A DNA stretch of 64,000 bases from Dasania marina DSM 21967 (GTDB taxonomy: Bacteria; Pseudomonadota; Gammaproteobacteria; Pseudomonadales; Dasaniaceae), in contig NZ_KB891575.1 of NCBI RefSeq assembly GCF_000373485.1, forward strand, positions 639,736-703,735, in the 5' to 3' direction. The number at the start of each line of letters is the position of its first letter. Within the stretch, counting starts at the first letter, position 1. The notes under the pieces are model-generated. The model worked only from the letters and a program-made list of their open reading frames with translations, did not search any database and was not told where the DNA came from. The translations under genes were made by a program, and so were the position numbers. Shown here piece by piece: positions 46,296 through 53,047 of this stretch.

Positions 46296-46339
46296 GGGGG
46301 CAGAGCCACAGAGTATTTCAAGGACTCTGACCCCTTGAA
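46296..46339. repeat. Truncated family B element
   Basis: GGGGGCAGAGCCACAGAGTA followed directly by the right end TTTCAAGGACTCTGACCCCT, so the interior is missing. A GTTATGC heptamer follows at 46356 before the next gene. Confidence 0.65.
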
Positions 46340-46375
46340 ATCACTCGCCTGCAGCGTTATGCATCAAGGACTGAC

Positions 46376-47605
46376 ATGCAAGAAATATTCGTACTTCTAA
46401 TAATACTATTCGCCATAGCCTATATGCTGTTTATGGCGGCACTTCCAAGTATATTTATGCTCGCTATATGTCTAGCTATTTATAAAGTGTTTTCTCTATT
46501 TAATATAAAAAAATTAGTAAGCATTCCGATTATTATTATTATTTCAATAGGATATGGTTTTAACGAGAGACTGACCAGCATTGGTCAGGAACTGTTTTCA
46601 GGGGATATTAACTATAAAAATATAGGCTCCAAAATTAATCTAACAGACAAAGATTTAATTAGTTTTAGCAGCAATGTTTCGGATATTAAATTTAAAGAAG
46701 GCATATTTGATAGTGTTTCGTATTACTGCAATGAAGGGACTGGCTGTAGATACAGAAGACCAAAATATGTGAATGAAAATGTAAGAGAGATTATATTAAA
46801 TACTGGCTTAAAACTAACAAGCAAAGAACATAATATTTTACACCTTGATGTTACAGAAAAACTAGATAACGGTTCCTCATTTTATCAGTTACGCTTAGAG
46901 AAAAACGGACATATTATTTCTCAGGAACAACATCGACGAAGAAAACACCTAGGAGGCGAAGAATATATTTTCTATCCTCACGGTGTTGACTTTAAAGGCT
47001 ATGAAAGATATGTGTTTTCAAACACGTTATGGGATATTTTTTTGAGATCATTATTCAATAAAAAACAAGTGCCATTTCTTGAAAAATTTATTACAAAAAA
47101 CATATCTATATCACCATCCAAAAAAGAAGAGGTTACTTTTCTTTCAAAAGCATTATCTGGCATTGACTTAAATAAAGATTATGCCATTAATAACTATCCT
47201 AATATTTATCATCCCATAGGCTGTGATAATAAAAACATAGATAGAAGTATTCTCGTTAAGGGAAACAAGAGATATACGACTTTAACCTTGTTAGTCAGTG
47301 AGACGCCGACAAGGATAATCGAGGAATATCATCACCTAAACAAAATAATTTGCACTATCGATAATATATATTTTATTTATTTGTCTAAAGAAAACCCCAA
47401 TATAAAAGTATCCAGATATGATTACCAAGGTGAGCACCTGATTACTGAGCATATAACAACACCCGAACTGTCGTGGAATGGAAGCCCAAGAATATCCTAT
47501 TTTGAACACGCTGGTGGCGTGTATACTATTGAGATACGGGAATACATCAGAAAACATGAAGAGCCCAAAAACTCAATCATATTATCTACTGATCAAGGAG
47601 ATTAA
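46376..47605 (+). CDS. Unknown AT-rich membrane-anchored protein
   Basis: 409 residues. Seen: two N-terminal transmembrane segments (IFVLLIILFAIAYMLFMAALPSIFMLAICLAIYKVF and SIPIIIIISIGYGF) and a large soluble domain of about 340 residues rich in Asn, Lys and Ile, with a four-residue Cys pair CNEGTGC. No domain recognised. The gene is clearly more AT-rich than the flanking core genes, a sign of transfer. AAGGA precedes the ATG. Its stop codon lies at the edge of a family B element. Confidence 0.65.
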   Translation: MQEIFVLLIILFAIAYMLFMAALPSIFMLAICLAIYKVFSLFNIKKLVSIPIIIIISIGYGFNERLTSIGQELFSGDINYKNIGSKINLTDKDLISFSSNVSDIKFKEGIFDSVSYYCNEGTGCRYRRPKYVNENVREIILNTGLKLTSKEHNILHLDVTEKLDNGSSFYQLRLEKNGHIISQEQHRRRKHLGGEEYIFYPHGVDFKGYERYVFSNTLWDIFLRSLFNKKQVPFLEKFITKNISISPSKKEEVTFLSKALSGIDLNKDYAINNYPNIYHPIGCDNKNIDRSILVKGNKRYTTLTLLVSETPTRIIEEYHHLNKIICTIDNIYFIYLSKENPNIKVSRYDYQGEHLITEHITTPELSWNGSPRISYFEHAGGVYTIEIREYIRKHEEPKNSIILSTDQGD

Positions 47606-47720
47606 GGAGTCAGAGTCTTTGAAACTTAAGCTCGTGGCTACATCGCGCTAATAAACTAGGTAGGAATCTCTCTAACCTAGGATATCACTAACGTTTTTTC
47701 AACGACTCTGACCCCTTGAA
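47604..47720. repeat. Repeat family B, complete element
   Basis: Type copy. Left end AAGGAGTCAGAGTCTTTGAA, right end TTCAACGACTCTGACCCCTT, total about 117 bases. The interior has an own inverted repeat, CTAGGT...ACCTAG. Bases 47631-47706 are identical to 47821-47896. Confidence 0.9.
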
Positions 47721-47793
47721 TGCTATACTCCTGAAATGAAAGGTAATTATATTACGTGAAAAATTCAAAGCTAACAAAGTCAACCTACAGTTC

Positions 47794-47910
47794 AAGGAGT
47801 CAAGGTTTTTAAAACTTAATCTCGTGGCTACATCGCGCTAATAAACTAGGTAGGAATCTCTCTAACCTAGGATATCACTAACGTTTTTTCAACGACCCTG
47901 ACCCTTTGAG
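47794..47910. repeat. Repeat family B, complete element, recent duplicate
   Basis: Same length as 47604-47720 and identical over 76 bases (47821-47896), spaced 190 bases from it; ends AAGGAGTCAAGGTTTTTAAA and TTCAACGACCCTGACCCTTT are diverged. Confidence 0.9.
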
Positions 47911-48066
47911 TGTGACTCCTTGAATGCTAGCCGGTCTACAGTGGACAAGCTATGAATTCAAAATAAATCTAGATGGCGCAATTTTATCATTAGCATATTT
48001 TTGACGTTAAGCAGTTAATTTAAGCACCGCACATATAAGGTGCTATAAACTCAAGGAGTATTGATA

Positions 48067-48366
48067 TTGAAAATTCAAATTAAGCGTTTCTCAACACATC
48101 AAACAGCAAAAGTATTCGCACTATTAATGGCTGCATCATCATTAGTGATTTTATTACCGTTTATTATTATCTCTTTCTTAGCGCCAACGCCAGCAGCGCC
48201 AAACGGCAGTGAAATACCAATGGGTATATTTTCTGGCATGTTTATTCTGATGCCTGTATTTCAGGGCATAATGGGTTACATTATGGTGCGTATTGGGCTG
48301 TGGATATACAACCTATTATCACCAAAAATTGGCGGCATAGAGTTTGAATACGAGTCCATTGACTGA
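48067..48366 (+). CDS. Small two-helix membrane protein
   Basis: About 99 residues. Seen: KIQIKRFSTHQTAKVFALLMAASSLVILLPFIIISFL, a second helix IFSGMFILMPVFQGIMGYIMVRIGLWIYNLL, and a conserved-looking end GGIEFEYESID. This end recalls DUF3566-type proteins, but I am not sure. TTG 48067 is preferred as start because AAGGAG lies 8 bases upstream; TTG 48061 is too close to it. Function unknown. Confidence 0.65.
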   Translation: MKIQIKRFSTHQTAKVFALLMAASSLVILLPFIIISFLAPTPAAPNGSEIPMGIFSGMFILMPVFQGIMGYIMVRIGLWIYNLLSPKIGGIEFEYESID

Positions 48367-48512
48367 TAGCAAGCCTAGGTAACACGGCACTGCATTAAAA
48401 AGGGGTCAAATCGAGCGAGTTAATAAACAACGCCACCAAGACGCCTACATTAAACAAGTCCGTTTAGCTGGGGCTGTTCAACTAACCCCAATTAAAGCCG
48501 GCAAAGGAATAT

Positions 48513-49298
48513 ATGACTGCACTACGGGCCGCTATTAAAAGGCTGACACTGATCACCATGCTGGCGGGAGTATTACCCGTATATGGCAGTGAGTGCATGA
48601 GTATGCATGTAATAGACAACGCGCCCATGGGTTATATAGATGCTAACGGGCAACCTACCGGCGTTCACTGGGAATATTTAGCAGCCATTGAAAATAAATC
48701 TGGGGTCTGTATAAACAAAAAACTGCTACCTTACAGCAGGCTATGGGCAAGTTTAGCAGCCGGCACACATGATGGCGGGATAATTTTTCGCTCCCCTGAT
48801 CGAGATTATCTAATTGAGGCAGTGGCTTTAATTCGCACGCTGCAAACTGCAGTTATTCCCAGAAAAGGTATCACCATCAACACTTACGATGATTTAAAAG
48901 GATTGATTATTGGTAAAACCCGCGGCACTCAACTTAGCGATAGGTTTGATACCGATGACACGCTTAAAAAATATAAACTCAATCATTACCAGCAAGCCGC
49001 AAAAATGATTCGGGCAGGTCGCCTTGATGCTGCTGCGGGTAGCGATGCGGTGTTGCATTATCAGCTTGCTAAATATGGCGCTATTCAATATGTCGATTTA
49101 CAAGGCAGCTTTAATTTAGGCTATAGAGAACAGTGGTTACAATTGTCCAAAAAATCCAAACATCTTGATAAAATAGAAGCTCTCAATAAAGCAATTACAG
49201 CGCTACGTACTGAAGGCGTATTGAATGCGATTATAGATAAATATTATGGCTTTAGTTTCAGTGAGAACCTCAAGGGGTCCGTGTACTTTAAACCTTGA
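48513..49298 (+). CDS. Orphan periplasmic solute-binding protein, family 3
   Basis: 261 residues. Seen: signal peptide ending VLPVYG, then the type 3 bacterial extracellular binding fold: MHVIDNAPMGYIDANGQPTGVHWEYLAAIEN, SRLWASLAAGTHDGGIIF, DLKGLIIGKTRGTQLSDRF, MIRAGRLDAAAGSDAVLHYQL. No ABC permease or ATPase lies near, so it is an orphan that may act as a sensor or serve a distant transporter. The last ten residues (NLKGSVYFKP) are encoded by sequence like a family B end (AAGGGGTCCGTGTACTTTAA), so the C-terminus may have been altered by an insertion. Confidence 0.82.
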   Translation: MTALRAAIKRLTLITMLAGVLPVYGSECMSMHVIDNAPMGYIDANGQPTGVHWEYLAAIENKSGVCINKKLLPYSRLWASLAAGTHDGGIIFRSPDRDYLIEAVALIRTLQTAVIPRKGITINTYDDLKGLIIGKTRGTQLSDRFDTDDTLKKYKLNHYQQAAKMIRAGRLDAAAGSDAVLHYQLAKYGAIQYVDLQGSFNLGYREQWLQLSKKSKHLDKIEALNKAITALRTEGVLNAIIDKYYGFSFSENLKGSVYFKP

Positions 49299-49332
49299 AC
49301 ACACCCCTCTTAAAGGGTAAACCTATAAAAAA

Positions 49333-49354
49333 GGGCGCAAAAATGCGCCCTTTT
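49333..49354 (+). terminator. Rho-independent terminator after the binding-protein gene
   Basis: GGGCGCA and TGCGCCC form a GC-rich stem around AAAA, preceded by AAAAAA and followed by TTTT, so it can work in both directions and may also stop the convergent small gene at 49369. Confidence 0.88.
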
Positions 49355-49368
49355 CTCATCTCAGCGTG

Positions 49369-49449
49369 TTAATTTTTACGCTTTTCTTTTTTTTCGTTTC
49401 GCTTTTCTTTCAAGGTACGTTTAGGTTTTTTCTTCACATTTTTAGCCAT
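49369..49449 (-). CDS. Lysine-rich micropeptide, copy 1
   Basis: 26 residues: MAKNVKKKPKRTLKEKRNEK then KEKRKN. AAGGAAA lies 8 bases upstream of the ATG and a terminator follows the stop. It is highly basic and probably helical. A related 34-residue ORF lies at 52145-52249; both share KKKPxKTxKEKRxxKKEK. Shared sequence, ribosome sites and isolated position argue that both are real genes. A role in nucleic-acid binding is only a guess from charge. Confidence 0.72.
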   Translation of the reverse strand: MAKNVKKKPKRTLKEKRNEKKEKRKN

Positions 49450-49506
49450 AATGATTTCCTTTTAATGGAGTTGTATTAAAGAATTCAAAACAAGTCATGC
49501 AAATAA

Positions 49507-49908
49507 TCAATCACCTCCTTTTAATGGTTGTGCGTTATTAACGCTCAACACTGTAAAATTAATCTTTCCCCATAATACGTTTACACTAATAGACTCACCT
49601 TCTTCAGCGCCTAATAGTTTTGACCCTAGCAACGACAGCACTGAGACCTTTCCGTTTTCTGAATAGCAGTCGTCAGATTCTGTTAAAGTAATTGTAATGA
49701 CTGATGATTTTTTCTCACCCAACAATTTAATTCTGCTGCCTACGCGAATTTTATGTTGGTTATTGGCTTTGTTAGTTTTGTGCTTTTCGATTTTTTCGAA
49801 AATATTGGCTAACGAAAGATGGTTCATCATCACCCCAGGTCTAGTAAGCAAATATTCCCGCGCACAGATATTCGCCGCAATAGATAAATACGGTGTTAAA
49901 GCTTTCAT
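49507..49908 (-). CDS. GreA/GreB-type C-terminal domain protein (Rnk-like)
   Basis: 133 residues. Seen: after about 50 N-terminal residues, KIRVGSRIKLLGEKKSSVITITLTESDDCYSENGKVSVLSLLGSKLLGAEEGESISVN, the FKBP-like C-terminal domain of GreA/GreB and Rnk. It lacks the GreA coiled-coil with its two acidic tip residues, so it should bind RNA polymerase without stimulating cleavage, as Rnk does. TGAGG precedes ATG 49908; ATG 49827 is an alternative. Stand-alone, minus strand. Confidence 0.8.
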   Translation of the reverse strand: MKALTPYLSIAANICAREYLLTRPGVMMNHLSLANIFEKIEKHKTNKANNQHKIRVGSRIKLLGEKKSSVITITLTESDDCYSENGKVSVLSLLGSKLLGAEEGESISVNVLWGKINFTVLSVNNAQPLKGGD

Positions 49909-50390
49909 CAGAAAACCTCAGTGTTAAATTTTTTAGATTGAAAAATAAGGCGTGAGCGCGGGCGCGCTCATTAGTAGAGGAAGATAAGAGAATTTTTCCA
50001 GCAGATGTAGCGATAAAGTTTATTCACAATTAAACCAATTAATTACTAAATAATGTGATGAAGCATACCCGAACTAATAATATAAACAAGCCATTCACTT
50101 TTTATTATATTAATGCTTTTTTTATAGTACTACCGCGCATTATTAGAGCCGCTTAAATGGCCCATATGGTTGTTTATTTTAGCCCAACTAAACACCACTA
50201 AAAGATTCGTAACGATTATGAACAATACTGCTTTAAAGATTAAGCCGAAGCCCTGTTAGATCAAAAAGAACCAAGGGATTTTTTAAAAAAACCTGTTGGC
50301 ATCTAAATAATTTGACTAATTGCGTTATTTTTTTAACGCATTTTAAAAGCCCAACTATACTCATATTCTTTGGTTATCAGGAGAATAGTC
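49909..50390. other. Intergenic region
   Basis: No gene. Contains TGAGCGC/GCGCTCA hairpin at 49953-49970 in the leader of the Gre-like gene, an AT-rich stretch, and a family A copy at 50200-50243. A likely promoter for the following gene is hidden in the AT-rich part; AGGAG stands before its ATG. Confidence 0.55.
50200..50243. repeat. Repeat family A copy, diverged
   Basis: AAAAGATTCGTAACGATTAT, then CTTTAAAGATTAAGCC; the second half matches 51852-51897. Confidence 0.55.
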
Positions 50391-51017
50391 ATGCCGAATC
50401 AACAACCATGGGCTTTATCCATGCACCATATAGAATGCTGCAACTGTAGCCATGGCTGCGGTTGTCAGTTTGCTGGTTTCCCCGATAGTGAATCTGGTGG
50501 CTGCGAGGCTATTTTGGGGTTTGAAGTAATTAAAGGCCACTTTAAAGAGCTGGACTTAGCCGGCTTAAAAATGGTTTTTGCTGCCATGTGGCCCAAGGCC
50601 ATTCACGAGGGCAATGGCAAAGGCGCTTTATTTATTGATAGTGCCGCTAGCGATGAACAGGTGACGGCCTTAGCCACTATTATGTCAGGCCAGGCTGGCG
50701 GCATGCCGGTAGAAGCCATAGCCTCCACCTTCACGGAATTTGAAGGCCCGGTTATAAAAAACATACACATGAACAGCGATGCTAACAATGCCTCCTTCTC
50801 TATTGAAGGGGTATTAGAAGCCCAACAAGCACCGTTAAAAAACCCGGTAACCGGTGACGACCACCACGTGCATATCACCTACCCCGACGGCGGCTTTATG
50901 TGGGACGACGGTATCGTTGGCACCACCACTGCCATGTCTATGCATTATGGCAATATGTCCTTTCAGCATGTGGGCCGCTTTGCAGCAAAAGCCATTGCTA
51001 ATTGGCCTAACGGCTAA
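50391..51017 (+). CDS. DUF1326 protein
   Basis: 208 residues, no signal peptide. Seen: WALSMHHIECCNCSHGCGCQFAGFPDSESGGCEAILGFEVIKGHF, with CCNC and CGCQ typical of DUF1326, and a conserved end YGNMSFQHVGRFA. The Cys-rich start suggests metal binding. ATG 50391 has AGGAG 8 bases upstream. It is followed after 14 bases by a DUF2182 gene; these two families are repeatedly found side by side, so they probably work as one unit. Function is unknown. Confidence 0.88.
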   Translation: MPNQQPWALSMHHIECCNCSHGCGCQFAGFPDSESGGCEAILGFEVIKGHFKELDLAGLKMVFAAMWPKAIHEGNGKGALFIDSAASDEQVTALATIMSGQAGGMPVEAIASTFTEFEGPVIKNIHMNSDANNASFSIEGVLEAQQAPLKNPVTGDDHHVHITYPDGGFMWDDGIVGTTTAMSMHYGNMSFQHVGRFAAKAIANWPNG

Positions 51018-51031
51018 GCCCAGTCGCAAAA

Positions 51032-51787
51032 GTGACTAGGCAACAGAGCCTTTACCATAGGCGAATAGTGGCCGCGGTTATTCTGCTGCTGATTATTTTC
51101 AGCTGGTACTACATGCTGTTTGGTATGAGCATGAATATGCAGCCTGTAGCCACCTGGAGCTATGCCGACATCGCGGTGCTTATGATGATGTGGGCGATTA
51201 TGATGGCCGGCATGATGCTGCCTGCCGCCTACCCGGTGGTTATGCTGGTTGAGCAACTCAACCAAAAGCGTATACAGCGGCAAGCAAGCTACACACCCAC
51301 CTTGTTTTTTGTGCTGGGCTACCTGCTGGCATGGACGCTCTATAGTGTAGCCATTAGCCTTATACAATATGGCCTGCATTATTGGGCGCTACTCAACCCT
51401 ATGATGCGTAGTGCTAACCCATGGTTTAGTGCCGCGCTGCTGATTGCCGCTGGCAGCTACCAGTTCACGCCGCTGAAACAAGCCTGCTTACAACGTTGCC
51501 GCTCGCCGCTGTCGCTACTATCGCTGCACTGGCAAGAGGGCATAAAAGGCGCCATACACTTGGGGTTTATACACGGCCAATACTGCCTGGGGTGCTGCTG
51601 GTTTTTAATGGCCTTATTATTTGTCACCGGCGTAATGAATTTGCAGTGGATATTTATACTGACTGCCGTAGTGCTAATCGAAAAGGTGGTGGCTAAAGGG
51701 CCTTATGTAGAAAAGGCGCTTGGGTTACTTCTTATTACCCTCGGTGTTATTTCTGCTTTGAGTGGGGGAATGGGCTTTTTTAATTGA
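51032..51787 (+). CDS. DUF2182 metal-binding-type membrane protein
   Basis: 251 residues, GTG start, seven or so hydrophobic segments. Seen: ADIAVLMMMWAIMMAGMMLPAAYPVVMLV, the Met-rich family signature, SYQFTPLKQACLQRCRSP with paired Cys, and FIHGQYCLGCCWFLMALLFVTGVMNL. The Met and Cys clusters in helices suggest a metal (perhaps copper) path, which is only an inference. Partner of the preceding DUF1326 protein. Confidence 0.88.
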   Translation: MTRQQSLYHRRIVAAVILLLIIFSWYYMLFGMSMNMQPVATWSYADIAVLMMMWAIMMAGMMLPAAYPVVMLVEQLNQKRIQRQASYTPTLFFVLGYLLAWTLYSVAISLIQYGLHYWALLNPMMRSANPWFSAALLIAAGSYQFTPLKQACLQRCRSPLSLLSLHWQEGIKGAIHLGFIHGQYCLGCCWFLMALLFVTGVMNLQWIFILTAVVLIEKVVAKGPYVEKALGLLLITLGVISALSGGMGFFN

Positions 51788-51851
51788 AGAGATGATTAAA
51801 GGAATAATTAAAGCGGGGATTACAGGGTTGATTAAAACGGTGATTAAAGCA

Positions 51852-51897
51852 GCGGTAACGATTACTTATCGTACACCTCTTTAAAGATTAAGCCCTA
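51852..51897. repeat. Repeat family A copy
   Basis: CGGTAACGATTACTTATCGT then ACACCTCTTTAAAGATTAAG. It lies in the 51788-52144 gap, which otherwise begins with a short run of GATTAAAG-type repeats (51790-51850) and holds no gene. Confidence 0.6.
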
Positions 51898-52144
51898 TTA
51901 GGCCACAAGGGATTACAGGCTCACTCATCGTTATCATGGATTAACAGCGTTCTTTAACCACCGCTGACTAAAACAGTTTTTTGCCGCTAGGGCTGCCAGT
52001 AAGCACATAGCTATGGCTATATAGAGGCGTAAATGCTTAGATATGGGTTGTATTGCTTATATCTAGGCATGATTCCCACATAGTGTCGCGCCTACCTAAT
52101 AGCTGACGCTGACAATTTTATCAACACAGTAAAATGAGAAACGT

Positions 52145-52249
52145 ATGTCTAAAGGCCAAGATTCAAAAAAAGCGACTAAAAAGAAACCTGAAAAAACCAT
52201 GAAAGAAAAGCGAAGTGATAAGAAGGAGAAAAAGGCCAATAAAAAATAA
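52145..52249 (+). CDS. Lysine-rich micropeptide, copy 2
   Basis: 34 residues starting MSKGQDSKKATKKKPEKTMK and ending KEKKANKK. GAGA lies 5-8 bases before the ATG. The segment KKKPEKTMKEKRSDKKEK aligns with KKKPKRTLKEKRNEKKEK of the copy at 49369-49449. About half the residues are basic and no hydrophobic segment is present. Function unknown. Confidence 0.7.
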   Translation: MSKGQDSKKATKKKPEKTMKEKRSDKKEKKANKK

Positions 52250-52317
52250 GGCTGCACCCAGGGGGGAGTAACAATTATTGATGCTACACCCCCCTACGTT
52301 AACTATGTTAGCTACAG

Positions 52318-52974
52318 TTACAAGTCTTTAATAATATCCGCATACACCTCGTCAAATTTTCCAAAGCTGTTGTCGTTGTGTTGGCAGCAGCGTATGCCGC
52401 CTTTTTTGATGTTGTATATCCAACCGTGAATATGTAATTTGCCGGTGGCCAGTTTGGCAGCTACGGCGGGATGGGTGCGTATGTGTTGCACTTGCTGTAA
52501 TACGTTTTCTTCTATGGCTTCGGTCATGTGTTCGGCATCTATGCACTGGTCATAGGGGATACTGTGACGTTCGCGCACTATCTCCATGGCTGAGCGGCAG
52601 TGGCCTAGCCATTCTTTAACGTGCGGCAAGCCGTTAAGCGCGTTTAAATCTAGCGCCCCTTTTATTGCGCCACAATCGGTGTGGCCGCAAATAATTATAT
52701 GCCTCACCCCCAACAGCGCCACTGCGTATTCTATAGAGGCGGTCATACCACCGGTTTCGTTGCTATGGGGCGGGATAATATTGCCCGCATTGCGGCAAAT
52801 AAATAAGTCACCGGGGTCAGAGCCGGTGAGCATGTTGGGGTCTATGCGGGAGTCGGAACAGGTAATAAATAATACGTCCGGGTTTTGGCCATCCGCCAAG
52901 CTGCCAAATAGGTCTTTGTTTTCGGGATACACATTTTTGCGAAAGTTGAGTACACCTTTAATTATTTTTTCCAC
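52318..52974 (-). CDS. Beta-class carbonic anhydrase
   Basis: Converts CO2 to bicarbonate; 218 residues. Seen: the zinc and catalytic residues Cys39, Asp41 and Arg43 in CSDSRID, and His98 and Cys101 in GHTDCGAIKG, with the LFICRNAGNIIPP and GGMTASIEYAVALLGV signatures of plant-type beta enzymes (CynT/Can group). GTG start at 52974. It lies just downstream of the two pyruvate carboxylase subunits on the same strand and would supply their bicarbonate (inference). Confidence 0.95.
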   Translation of the reverse strand: MEKIIKGVLNFRKNVYPENKDLFGSLADGQNPDVLFITCSDSRIDPNMLTGSDPGDLFICRNAGNIIPPHSNETGGMTASIEYAVALLGVRHIIICGHTDCGAIKGALDLNALNGLPHVKEWLGHCRSAMEIVRERHSIPYDQCIDAEHMTEAIEENVLQQVQHIRTHPAVAAKLATGKLHIHGWIYNIKKGGIRCCQHNDNSFGKFDEVYADIIKDL

Positions 52975-53047
52975 TGTGATTGCTCTCTGTTTCTAGCGGT
53001 ACATTTTGCCTTGAAGGCATGCAGTTTACATGCAATAGCGTAAATCC

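Noticed and set aside
48367..48512. GGGGTCA ... ACTAACCCC stretch as a further family B element
   Set aside because: Only the outermost few bases agree; the interior and the AGAGTC core are missing.
49953..49970. TGAGCGC...GCGCTCA as a terminator
   Set aside because: No T-tract and no gene ends there on either strand; it lies in the leader of the Gre-like gene.
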